A stretch of DNA of 8,965 nucleotides, taken from the NCBI GenBank assembly GCA_002402945.1, contig DHGV01000079.1:1-8965 (forward strand). Direction: 5' to 3'. Below, one piece after another: positions 1 through 6,447 of the stretch. Under the pieces are notes generated by a model that did no database searches, had not been told where the DNA came from, and was given only the letters and a program-made list of their open reading frames with translations. This stretch comes from Pelotomaculum sp. UBA4789. Its GTDB lineage: Bacteria; Bacillota; Desulfotomaculia; Desulfotomaculales; Pelotomaculaceae. The position numbers and the translations under genes were made by a program. Numbering within the stretch: the first letter of the stretch is position 1; each line of letters begins with the position of its first letter.

Positions 1-2
1 TC

Positions 3-701
3 ATCGGCTCCGGCTTTAACGGGGATCTTTTTTATCCGCCGGTACACAGGGAGCCAAATGGCAAAATAAAAGCACTTTATGCCGGAAAGCTTAGTGCCGC
101 CAAAGGTGTCCCCTCCCTGATCAGGGCTGTTTCCCAGCTGCCCGTGGCACGGACTGATTTCCAACTGATCTTGGCAGGATCGGGATCCGGTTATGAATAT
201 GAGGAGATCCTATACTTAGCCGAGGTTTGTCCTTTCGAAACACTCTTTACCGGATCATTGCCTCAAGACGAATTAGCTCAGCTGATGCGGGAATGTCACC
301 TCTTTATTATCCCTTCCTTTTATGAGGGACTCTCACTGGTCACGTTGGAAGCGCTGGCATCGGGGCTTTGGGTGGTGGCCAGCGAACTGCCGGGCATACG
401 GGAATGGATTGGTCATAGGATTGAAGAGTCAGGAATCGTTGAGTATGTGTCTTTACCCGGGCTTCGCTCTATTGATATACCAGTGGAGGAGGACCTGCCC
501 GCCTACGAAAAGAGGCTGGCAGATGGTATTGTCAGGCAGCTGGATAGGATAAAGCTGTATTCCGGTGTGCCTTCAGCGGGGTGGGAGGAGATGGTCAAGA
601 AATATTCCTGGGAGGCAGTTTTTTTAAAGCTAGAGAATATCTACACTGGCTTCGGTGGGACAGGAGGGACAGGTACCTTGTCCCTAAGCCCTGTCGATTA
701 A
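3..701 (+). CDS. Glycosyltransferase family 4 (GT-B), 5'-truncated by the window edge
   Basis: The frame is open from base 3, so the gene starts outside the window; the GTG at 144 is internal. Visible is the C-terminal, nucleotide-sugar-binding Rossmann half of a GT-B enzyme: a KIKALYAGKLSAAKGV strand-loop, then FQLILAGSGSG, FTGSLPQDELAQLM, and the EX7E motif of retaining GT4 enzymes in FYEGLSLVTLEALASG (the two Glu codons at 324 and 348). Such enzymes transfer a sugar from an NDP- or GDP-donor to a glycan or lipid acceptor at the cytoplasmic face of the membrane; the acceptor cannot be read here. The usual C-terminal helix (YSWEAVFLKLENIYTG) is followed by a Gly/Thr-rich tail, GTGGTGTLS, encoded by the REP-like repeat at 657-684. 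The natural C-terminus was therefore probably replaced when the repeat arrived. It converges with the RAYT gene and overlaps its last 18 nt. Confidence 0.88.
   Translation: MGSGFNGDLFYPPVHREPNGKIKALYAGKLSAAKGVPSLIRAVSQLPVARTDFQLILAGSGSGYEYEEILYLAEVCPFETLFTGSLPQDELAQLMRECHLFIIPSFYEGLSLVTLEALASGLWVVASELPGIREWIGHRIEESGIVEYVSLPGLRSIDIPVEEDLPAYEKRLADGIVRQLDRIKLYSGVPSAGWEEMVKKYSWEAVFLKLENIYTGFGGTGGTGTLSLSPVD
657..684 (+). repeat. REP-like inverted repeat, copy A
   Basis: This is a 28-nt unit whose last 19 nt (666-684) are GGGACAGGTACCTTGTCCC, a near-perfect palindrome centred on GGTACC. The preceding GGGACAGGA is a second copy of the left arm, so either arm could pair with TTGTCCC. It lies inside the 3' end of the glycosyltransferase frame, and its last base is part of the RAYT stop codon. 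It is in inverted orientation to copy B on the other side of the RAYT. Confidence 0.9.
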
Positions 702-1439
702 ACTCTTGGATATTCCTGTGATCCTGGACAGTTGCCTTACTGTTATCCCGTCAGTCTTTTTAATGGTTCTGATTAGCTCATTCCTACTGCTTGCCTCAAA
801 CTTCTTAAGTTCATCTATATCACCAATACCATAACCGGCAAATATAGACCTTACTTCCTGGTCTGTTTTAAGGTTATGACCTTTTTCCATGCACTTATCA
901 TCAGCCGGTTCGTTCATGTGCTTTTCAAATAATAATACTGCTCTTGTCCTGTCTTTGGAGAAAAGCCCCAGAGCATAACTGATATTTACCATCGTTGAGA
1001 TTCTTAAATAATCGCTGGCGCTGCTCCACTTATATTCTTCGGCTTTCTGTGACAAACCGGCTTTAATAGGATTCTGATGAATATATCTCAGCACAGTCAG
1101 AAAATATGTTTCGTTTTCTACCGCTTCACTCTTATACCGTTCTTGAAATAAATGGCCGCAGCGCTCATATTTCCGGTTATACCAGTAAACGAAACTGCTG
1201 CTGAGCCGCTTAATGATCATCGATATTGGCTCTGCCGATTCCTTAATTAGCAAATGGATGTGGTTATCCATTAAACAATACCCGTAGAGTTCAAAATTGC
1301 TGATATGTTTGTATTTCGACATGACCTCAATAAATTTCCTCATATCCTCATCGTCTTCAAAAATGATCTGCTTGTATATTCCCCGAAGCATTATATGATA
1401 TATCCCGCTCATACTTTTTCCCCGGGCAGTTCTCGGCAT
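684..1439 (-). CDS. REP-associated tyrosine transposase (RAYT), Y1/HUH single-strand transposase
   Basis: This is a Y1_Tnp (TnpA_REP/RAYT) protein of 251 aa from the chosen start. RAYTs nick and join single-stranded DNA at REP hairpins. The N-terminal MPRTARGKSMSGIYHIMLRG block is typical. The HUH metal-binding motif is DNHIHLLI (His60, His62), and the nucleophile is probably Tyr119 in RYIHQNPIKAGL. LFQERYKSEAV and EYKWSSASDY are further family blocks. A C-terminal helix-turn-helix-like part (ITVRQLSRITGISKSLIDRA) closes the protein, so it appears full length. The ATG at 1439 is preferred because GGAG at 1449-1452 stands 9 nt upstream; the ATG at 1448 would touch that site. Two inverted copies of the repeat flank it (657-684 and 1570-1597), the usual RAYT arrangement. 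The upstream 120 nt are AT-rich and probably hold its promoter. Confidence 0.93.
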   Translation of the reverse strand: MPRTARGKSMSGIYHIMLRGIYKQIIFEDDEDMRKFIEVMSKYKHISNFELYGYCLMDNHIHLLIKESAEPISMIIKRLSSSFVYWYNRKYERCGHLFQERYKSEAVENETYFLTVLRYIHQNPIKAGLSQKAEEYKWSSASDYLRISTMVNISYALGLFSKDRTRAVLLFEKHMNEPADDKCMEKGHNLKTDQEVRSIFAGYGIGDIDELKKFEASSRNELIRTIKKTDGITVRQLSRITGISKSLIDRA

Positions 1440-1499
1440 TTTTATCATCTCCGCAAAAACCTAAAATAATTTAAATGGTACTTTTCATATATTACATTT

Positions 1500-1518
1500 A
1501 TTAACATATTAACATATT
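1500..1518. repeat. Short AT-rich tandem repeat upstream of the RAYT
   Basis: ATTAACAT occurs twice in tandem (1500-1507, 1508-1515) and is followed by a partial copy, about 60 nt upstream of the RAYT start. It could be part of the promoter or simply low-complexity sequence. No clear -35/-10 pair was recognised. Confidence 0.4.
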
Positions 1519-1569
1519 TATAACACAAAGAACAGGTTGCACATATTTTTTTCTATAAAATAATGCAAT

Positions 1570-1597
1570 GGGACAAGGTACCTGTCCCCCTTGTCCC
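1570..1597 (-). repeat. REP-like inverted repeat, copy B
   Basis: Minus-strand copy of the 28-nt unit; the core GGGACAAGGTACCTGTCCC is read on the plus strand at 1570-1588. It is identical over 28 nt to copy E (6881-6908). It starts 2 nt after the stop codon of the SoxB-like pseudogene and is the upstream flank of the RAYT unit, inverted relative to copy A. Confidence 0.92.
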
Positions 1598-1599
1598 CG

Positions 1600-3066
1600 C
1601 TATATAGGCATGAAGGTGCCCCTGAGCTCTGCGTGGAGGGGTCGGCGCCTGGCCAGGCATGCTTGCAAGGCGTCGACAGCCCGCTCCGGCCGGTTTTCGC
1701 GATAGCGGCCATATTTCTGCGGTACTCCCTGGATCGTCACAAACGCTGCTGTGTAATATTTGCCGAACTGTACCTCTTCGTCGCCAATGAACAGCTTTTG
1801 GATACGCTGCCCCGGCGGGTTTTCCATTTTGAAGTAAACGTTAAGGCCCAGGCAGCGCTTGACATAGCCCCCCATCTGCCGGTACGGGTCGCAGGAAAAG
1901 GTCATTTCTAGGTTTTCCTCCAGCATCATCATAATCTCCTCGCCTGCCAGCTCGACCATCGAGACCGGCGGGTTCATGGGGATGATGTTATAAAGGTCGT
2001 TTAATGTGACCTCACCGGGCACGACCGGGCACGACCGGGGCGCCGTAGCGCCAGCCGTTCGAGAACGCCAGCTGTGCGCCGGTGGCTTCCTGCAGCGCCT
2101 GCAGCAAAAAATTGTCCATTGTCGTCTCCAGCATGGTGGCACGGTTGAGCGCCGTCGCCGTTTGGCCTGCAACTGCGGACAGATCCTTCTGATAAGGCGC
2201 GATCTCCCGGCGGATGAGATCCTCTATTTCCGGGTCGGGCTCAATCCCGGCTTCGACCTCAAGCAGTTTGTGACGCCAGCCGGTGATCCGTCCACCCTCG
2301 ATCTCCAGGTCCAGGCGGCCCAGAAAGGATCCGTCGCAGCCCGACTGTATAACCAGCGTCCTGTCCTGGATGGCTGGCTGATACAGGCGGTTGTGGGTGT
2401 GGCCGCTTAGGCAGACGTCGATGCCCGGCACCTCCGACAACAGTTTCATATCCTGGGGGAAGCCCAGGTGCGAGATAAGGACGACCAGGTCTGCCTTCTC
2501 TGTATTGCGCAGGATATCAATAATTGCCGGCAGCTCCTCGCGGCCCAGGGTGAATTCCAGTCCCTCGCTGAAGGATGGCGGCATGGTCTTGTCGACGATA
2601 TTGCAGGCCAGTCCCACCAGACCGACCCGCAGCCCGCCGATCTCCCTGACCTGATACGGCGGGGAAACCGTTGCCGCGACACCTTCTCGTAAATATTGGC
2701 TGCCAGCACCGGGTAACCAAGCTCCGCGGCACGCTGTTTGAAAACCGCGGGGCCGTATGCGAATTCCCAGTGCGCGGTCAGAGCATCCGGGCACAGCGCG
2801 TTCAGGATGGGGATCACCGCCCGGCCCTGGGTCTGCAGTGCGGGGTATGTGCCATGAAGTGTGTCGCCGCAGTCACAGAACAGGACACGCTCCGGATTTT
2901 CCTCCCGGATCTGCCTGACAATGGCGGCGATGCGTGCGTAGCCTCCCGCTTGGCGGTAGACTGCCCGGCCACCCTGCCAGAACAGCTCCTGGTGCAGGCT
3001 AAAATAGGCGTGGCTGTCGTTCATCTGCACAATTGTCAGCGAGTTCTTACCAGCCATGCTGCTCAC
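1600..3066 (-). pseudogene. SoxB-like / 5'-nucleotidase-family metallophosphoesterase, two frameshifts
   Basis: Three consecutive minus-strand frames join into one protein of about 485 aa: 3066 to ~2683, ~2683 to ~2014, and ~2030 to 1600. The N-terminal metallophosphatase domain shows MNDSHAYF (Asp17, His19), CGDTLHGT (Asp68), AHWEFAYG where most family members have GNHEFDYG, LISHLGFP and LSGHTHNR. The C-terminal 5'-nucleotidase domain includes AFSNGWRYGAPVVPG, DPYRQMGGYVKR and FKMENPPGQRI. A HWEF motif with a DPY-Q-GG block is, to my knowledge, typical of SoxB thiosulfohydrolases, but ordinary nucleotidase activity cannot be excluded. The first lesion is equivalent to loss of one G near 2683-2686 (after the codons for IYEK). 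The second is a 10-bp tandem duplication at 2014-2033 that creates an immediate TGA; removing one unit restores VVPGEVTLND. The GTG at 3066 has AGGAG 6 nt upstream. With both lesions corrected the length is exactly 486 codons. Confidence 0.85.
2014..2039. repeat. 10-bp tandem duplication causing a frameshift
   Basis: The unit ACCGGGCACG occurs at 2014-2023 and again at 2024-2033, followed by a partial ACCGGG at 2034-2039. The ancestral sequence would have had 1.6 units. Adding ten bases shifts the frame and gives a TGA at 2012-2014 within the phosphoesterase gene. This looks like a recent replication-slippage event. Confidence 0.9.
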
Positions 3067-3103
3067 CCCTTTCTCCTTTCTCTCAAATCCATCGAATCAC
3101 TTA

Positions 3104-3131
3104 GGGACAAGAGGGACAGGTACCTTGTCCC
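3104..3131 (+). repeat. REP-like inverted repeat, copy C
   Basis: 28-nt unit with the 19-nt core at 3113-3131. It lies 3 nt beyond the stop codon of the nitroreductase gene and 37 nt upstream of the phosphoesterase start. Transcribed from the minus strand it would form an 8-bp hairpin at the mRNA 3' end. It has no following T-run, so it is not a standard intrinsic terminator. Confidence 0.92.
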
Positions 3132-3134
3132 AGA

Positions 3135-3773
3135 CTATGTCCTGGGCCTGCCTATTGCAGTGGTATAGACAACGCTTTCATCGATTCCGTCAAGCCCCAG
3201 CAAATTATTCACTTCACCGTCATCAAAGGCACCGACAGGGCAACTGCCCAGACCCAGGGCTATTGCCGCCAGGGCTAGATTTTGCGCTATATGGCCAGCC
3301 TCGATATAAATATAACGGTATGCTCTCTCTTTGTACTTCCACTTGGACCTTGCAAAAATGGCTGACCAGACAAAGATCATGTCGGCTGCCCCCATTGTCT
3401 CCTGATTAAATGCTGCCTGGTTGGCAACATAGCTGAAATCACCCTTTTTAAGCTGCGCCAAGGAATGTGACTCGATTTCATAGTGGTAAATGCCCGGTTC
3501 CAAGCCTTGCATCCGGTTGACAACCAGGTAAGTTTCTATTGGATACAGCGCACTGGCTGAAGGGGCTGCCCGAAAACTAAAATTTCGATGCCTTGCAGTT
3601 ATGCCCTGGGTGGCCCAAAGCAAATTAGAAAGCTCATCTTTGGAAACGGGCCGGCCGGCAAAGCTTCTGACACTGCGCCTGTTCTTAATGATTTCCCAGA
3701 TTTGACCGCCGCCGCTGGTTTGAGGAGGGTCGAGCTTCACTTTTAAAACATCCTCACCAGTATCTTCTTTCAC
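3135..3773 (-). CDS. SagB/ThcOx-type nitroreductase-family oxidoreductase
   Basis: This is an FMN-dependent nitroreductase-fold protein of 212 aa. The FMN-phosphate-binding block IIKNRRSVRSFAGRPV has RRSVR at residues 32-36. LLWATQGI, FRAAPSASALYPIETYLVV and YIYIEAGHIAQNLALAAIALGLGSCPVGAF are hallmarks of SagB-type dehydrogenases, and the end YTTAIGRP is also typical. Family members oxidise azolines in peptide natural products, but many stand alone with unknown substrates. No cyclodehydratase or precursor peptide is visible nearby, so the substrate is open. I chose GTG at 3773 because AGGAGG (3782-3787) stands 8 nt upstream; the longer frame from TTG at 3818 would place that ribosome binding site inside the gene. 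No signal peptide is visible, so it is predicted to be cytoplasmic. It is followed at once by repeat copy C. Confidence 0.9.
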   Translation of the reverse strand: MKEDTGEDVLKVKLDPPQTSGGGQIWEIIKNRRSVRSFAGRPVSKDELSNLLWATQGITARHRNFSFRAAPSASALYPIETYLVVNRMQGLEPGIYHYEIESHSLAQLKKGDFSYVANQAAFNQETMGAADMIFVWSAIFARSKWKYKERAYRYIYIEAGHIAQNLALAAIALGLGSCPVGAFDDGEVNNLLGLDGIDESVVYTTAIGRPRT

Positions 3774-3839
3774 ACAAAAAACCTCCTGGTTCGTGTTTGA
3801 TTCCCTTGTTTGCGCCAACAGCAGTTTGCCTTATAATAA

Positions 3840-3990
3840 ATGAAAAAAGGAGCTGATCAGCCAGCTCGTGCAAAAGAACACCAACCTGCAGGTGCTGGCC
3901 GGCGACAGCAATTGCCTGGTTATTCAGGTCAGTGCCGAAATATTACTGCTGCTGGATGGCGTGGACAAGAGCACCTACATGGATGCCTGA
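3840..3990 (+). pseudogene. Small reading frame of unknown function, start disrupted
   Basis: From 3844 to the TGA at 3988 the plus strand encodes about 48 residues with GC-rich third positions like the neighbouring genes (KELISQLVQKNTNLQVLAG, then DSNCLVIQVSAEILLLLDG and VDKSTYMDA). No usable start lies in frame. An ATG at 3840 is one base out of frame across an A6 tract (3843-3848); with one A fewer it would read ATG-AAA-AAG-GAG-CTG. A TATAAT sits at 3832-3837, just before the ATG. It may be a small gene broken by an A-tract indel, a remnant of a longer gene, or a leaderless gene with a sequencing error. I do not recognise the family. It diverges from the nitroreductase gene. The rest of 3774-4162 holds only the two repeats listed separately. 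Confidence 0.4.
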
Positions 3991-4044
3991 TGCCCAGTTC
4001 ATCCGAAACTTCAATCACATCGTTCCCGAAGCAAGGAGAAAAGC

Positions 4045-4073
4045 AGGAAGCAAAAAGAACGTCCCTCAGCTTC
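4045..4073 (-). repeat. Second hairpin repeat family, copy 1
   Basis: Read on the minus strand, GGGACGTTCTTTTTGCTTCC plus one more T is shared exactly with 7354-7374. GAAGC (4047-4051) and GCTTC (4069-4073) can pair around it, a shortened version of the 8-bp stem seen in copy 2. It lies in the gap between the broken small frame and repeat copy D. Confidence 0.8.
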
Positions 4074-4101
4074 GCCCTGCCGTTGTTATTAACAGCCAAA
4101 T

Positions 4102-4129
4102 GGGACGAGGTACCTGTCCCTCCTGTACC
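4102..4129 (-). repeat. REP-like inverted repeat, copy D (diverged)
   Basis: The core is GGGACGAGGTACCTGTCCC at 4102-4120, followed by TCCTGTACC. Compared with the other copies it has one changed base in the core arm and one in the extra arm. It lies 33 nt beyond the stop codon of the iscU-like gene, at the end of the sulfur operon. Confidence 0.85.
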
Positions 4130-4162
4130 ATCTGTTTTCCCTTTGTTCCCCGAAGCCTGTCG

Positions 4163-4798
4163 CTATTTTACAAAATCAATGTTCACTTCTTTTATGTCCC
4201 ACAGGTTTTCCAATCTTTCCTTTGCTTCCTCCTTAATGGTGGCGGCAAATTGATGGTCTTCCGGCAGGTCAACCACCACACGGATGACGCCGTCTTTTAC
4301 TTCCACTGACTTGACCAGGTTTGTGGCCACCATATCCAAGCCCTTCATGGGATTCATCACCCGCTTGAGCCGCTTGCGCACAACCTCCTCTGTTGTTGCC
4401 TCCTTGCTGGTCACCAGGCCGTGCTTTTCCTCATAATTCAGGATCGCGCTCCTCAGGCCTTCGATCGCCAGTACTGAGCAGTGCGCCTTGATCGGCGGCA
4501 GTCCCCCCAGGGCCTCGGAGGCTTCTTTCCAGGTTATTTTCTTGGCTTCATCGATGGTTTTCCCTTTTGACAGCTCCGTGATAATCGAACCTGTGGCGAT
4601 ATTGGAAGCGCAGCCGTAAGATTCGAACTTGACGTCCGTGATTTTTTTTGTTTCCGGCTCAACGTTGATATACACTGACACCATATCCCCGCAGGCCGGG
4701 CTGCCTTCTGTCGCTTTGCCGTCGGGGTTCTCTATTGTGCCGACATTGCGCGGGTTGCGAAAATGCTCCAATACGATTTCATTATAGGGAAATGCCAT
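4163..4798 (-). CDS. IscU/NifU-type Fe-S scaffold fused to a MIP18/DUF59-like domain
   Basis: Residues 1 to about 125 are an IscU/NifU_N scaffold: YNEIVLEHFRNPRNVG, then the three cluster ligands Cys36 (ACGD), Cys63 (YGCAS) and Cys107 (HCSVLA), with the conserved Asp38 present. In place of the ferredoxin and Nfu CxxC domains of nitrogenase-type NifU, residues ~135-211 resemble the MIP18/DUF59 (PaaD, ApbC N-terminal) fold: VVRKRLKRVMNPMKGLDMVATNLVKSVEV, then a strand and an ATIKEEAKERLENL helix. This half has no cysteine, so it probably serves cluster hand-over rather than ligation. The ATG at 4798 is preceded by AAGGAGG 8 nt upstream, inside the last codons of the iscS-like gene, and only 1 nt separates that stop from this ATG, so the pair is translationally coupled. 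It is the last gene of the operon. The fusion assignment is from fold-level resemblance. Confidence 0.88.
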   Translation of the reverse strand: MAFPYNEIVLEHFRNPRNVGTIENPDGKATEGSPACGDMVSVYINVEPETKKITDVKFESYGCASNIATGSIITELSKGKTIDEAKKITWKEASEALGGLPPIKAHCSVLAIEGLRSAILNYEEKHGLVTSKEATTEEVVRKRLKRVMNPMKGLDMVATNLVKSVEVKDGVIRVVVDLPEDHQFAATIKEEAKERLENLWDIKEVNIDFVK

Positions 4799-4799
4799 T

Positions 4800-5975
4800 T
4801 TATACGCCTCCTTCTTTTCCTAAAGGGCTGATTAATCTCAGGTTCCCGACAATCTTGGCCATAGTATCCACGATATGGACGACTTCTTCCATGTTGTTGT
4901 AGCGCCCCAAAGTAAAACGGATCGACCCGTGCGCTCTCTCGTGGTCGCCGCCGATGCCCATAATCACATGGCTCGCTTCCAATGACCGGCTGAAACAGGC
5001 CGACCCGGTACTGACAGCAATCCCGTACATATCCAGGTGCAGGGTGATCGACTCTCCTTCGACGTAGTGAAAGGTGATATTAGCATTCTGCGGCACCCTT
5101 TTTTCCGGGTGACCATTCAAAGTAACATGGGGTATTTTCGCCAGTATTAATTCAATGATTTTATCGCGCATCTCTTTTAAGCGCGCGTTCTCTTCGTCCG
5201 AAACCAGATCAACGGCCCTGGCAAAACCGACAGCACCCGGGATGTTTTCGGCCCCCGCCCTCAGGTCAAATTCCTGGTAACCGCCGTCCATGATTTTGGC
5301 AATCTGCGTGCCCTTGCGGATATACAGCCCGCCGATGCCCTTTGGGCCGTGGATCGTATGCGCGGATACGGTGATCAGGTCAACGGGAATTTTCCCGACG
5401 TCCAGCGGCACCCTGGTAAAAGTGTGAGTGGCGTCCGTGTGAAACAGGACTTTCTTCTCCCGGCAAAGCCTGCCTATCGTTTCGATATCCTGGATTGTGC
5501 CGATTTCCTGGTTGCTGTGCTGAATCGAAACCAGGATCGTCTGGTCGGTCAGCAATTCTGCCAGCTGCTCAGTATTGATCAGGCCGTATTCATCCACCTC
5601 GAGGTAATCCACATTGAACCCCTGTTTTTCCAGTGCCCTGGCACTGTGCAGGACCGGGAAATCTTCGATGCTGGAAATGATGATATGCTTGCCTTTCTTA
5701 TCACCCAGCGCTTTGGCAACGCCCTTCAAGGCCAGGTTGCTCGACTCCGTGCTCCCTGAAGTGAAAATAAATTCACCCGGCTCCGCGCCCAGGGAGGCGG
5801 CTAACCTGGTTCTGGCATCCGCTAAAATCTCCCGGGCTTCAAGGCCCTGGGAATAGCCGAATTCCGACGTGGCCACAGCATAATTTTCAAAGTAGCAGGG
5901 CATCATCGCCTCCAGCACTTCCTCGTCCAGCCGCGTCGCGGCCGCATTATCCATGTAAACAGCTTTGATGGTCAT
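4800..5975 (-). CDS. NifS/IscS-like protein with the catalytic cysteine but a substituted PLP site
   Basis: This is an aminotransferase class V protein of 391 aa, collinear with IscS. Cysteine desulfurases use PLP to move sulfur from cysteine onto an active-site Cys. Here the persulfide Cys loop is kept (STGSACFSRSLEAS, Cys327), as are TSGSTESSNLA, Asp181 and the SIRFTLGR arginine. Several PLP-site positions differ from E. coli IscS: the Schiff-base Lys206 is Thr207 (SAHTIHGPKG, codon ACG at 5355-5357), His104 is Asp105 (IEDFPVL), Gln183 is His184 (DATHTF), and NNEIG is NQEIG (Gln156). The GNPSSxH loop is replaced by AVATSEFGYSQG. It therefore probably lacks canonical desulfurase activity but could still carry a persulfide. 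The ATG at 5975 has GGGAG 7 nt upstream. It lies 11 nt after dsrE and 1 nt before the scaffold gene. Confidence 0.92.
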   Translation of the reverse strand: MTIKAVYMDNAAATRLDEEVLEAMMPCYFENYAVATSEFGYSQGLEAREILADARTRLAASLGAEPGEFIFTSGSTESSNLALKGVAKALGDKKGKHIIISSIEDFPVLHSARALEKQGFNVDYLEVDEYGLINTEQLAELLTDQTILVSIQHSNQEIGTIQDIETIGRLCREKKVLFHTDATHTFTRVPLDVGKIPVDLITVSAHTIHGPKGIGGLYIRKGTQIAKIMDGGYQEFDLRAGAENIPGAVGFARAVDLVSDEENARLKEMRDKIIELILAKIPHVTLNGHPEKRVPQNANITFHYVEGESITLHLDMYGIAVSTGSACFSRSLEASHVIMGIGGDHERAHGSIRFTLGRYNNMEEVVHIVDTMAKIVGNLRLISPLGKEGGV

Positions 5976-5986
5976 CTGATCACTCC

Positions 5987-6406
5987 CTATATAAATAACG
6001 TTAAGGCCGCGTTCCTGGATTCCTGGATATAGGTCCCCACCGCGCCGTATGTATCAATGAGTTCTTCATTTAAATCGCTGGCTTTGACGCCCATGATCTC
6101 CATCGTCATTTCGCAGGCGATGATTTTGCCGCCCAGTTCCTTGAAGTCCTTCATCAGCCTTTCCAGCGAAGCCACGTTTTGCTTGGCCATCCGCTGCTTG
6201 ATCATGCGCTTGCCCATCCCCAGCATGTGCATTTTCGAAAGCGGCCCCTTCTCCAATCCGCCTTTTGTCAGCCGCAGCAGGCCCCAGAATGTAAAGTACA
6301 GGGTTGCCTCCATCCCCATCGCTAGGGCCCCGTTGCCGATGATCAGCGCGCTGTACAGCTTGTCCATATCCCCGCTGTGGACAACAATGGTAGCCTTGTC
6401 GCTCAT
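5987..6406 (-). CDS. DsrE/DsrF-like family protein (DsrE2 type), putative sulfur-trafficking protein
   Basis: This is a 139-aa protein. The TIVVHSGDMDKLYSALIIGNGALAMGMEATLYFTFWGLLRL start, the GGLEKG...MLGMGKRMIKQRM middle, and LGGKIIACEMTMEIMGVKASDL with a single conserved Cys98 are typical of the DsrE2 branch. Relatives bind or pass sulfane sulfur through such a cysteine, often with TusA and rhodanese partners. An apolar stretch near residues 20-45 may be membrane-associated or simply the buried core. I chose ATG at 6406 because GGAGG stands 7 nt upstream; the longer frame from 6472 would overlap tusA and adds nonconserved residues. It lies 41 nt after tusA and 11 nt before the NifS-like gene in the same operon. 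Confidence 0.92.
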   Translation of the reverse strand: MSDKATIVVHSGDMDKLYSALIIGNGALAMGMEATLYFTFWGLLRLTKGGLEKGPLSKMHMLGMGKRMIKQRMAKQNVASLERLMKDFKELGGKIIACEMTMEIMGVKASDLNEELIDTYGAVGTYIQESRNAALTLFI

Positions 6407-6447
6407 CTTAATCCCTCCCCTCATATTCACCACAATAAAGGCTGCGC

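Noticed and set aside
1591..2410. Plus-strand reading frames across the phosphoesterase region
   Set aside because: They are antisense shadows of a well-conserved minus-strand metallophosphoesterase, with low-complexity composition and no recognisable domains.
2014..2690. The two frameshifts as programmed ribosomal frameshifting
   Set aside because: One is an exact 10-bp tandem duplication and the other a missing base in a GG run; neither has a slippery heptamer with a downstream structure, so mutation or sequencing error is simpler.
3135..3773. SagB-like enzyme as part of a thiazole/oxazole peptide cluster
   Set aside because: No cyclodehydratase, precursor peptide or exporter is visible on either side within the window.
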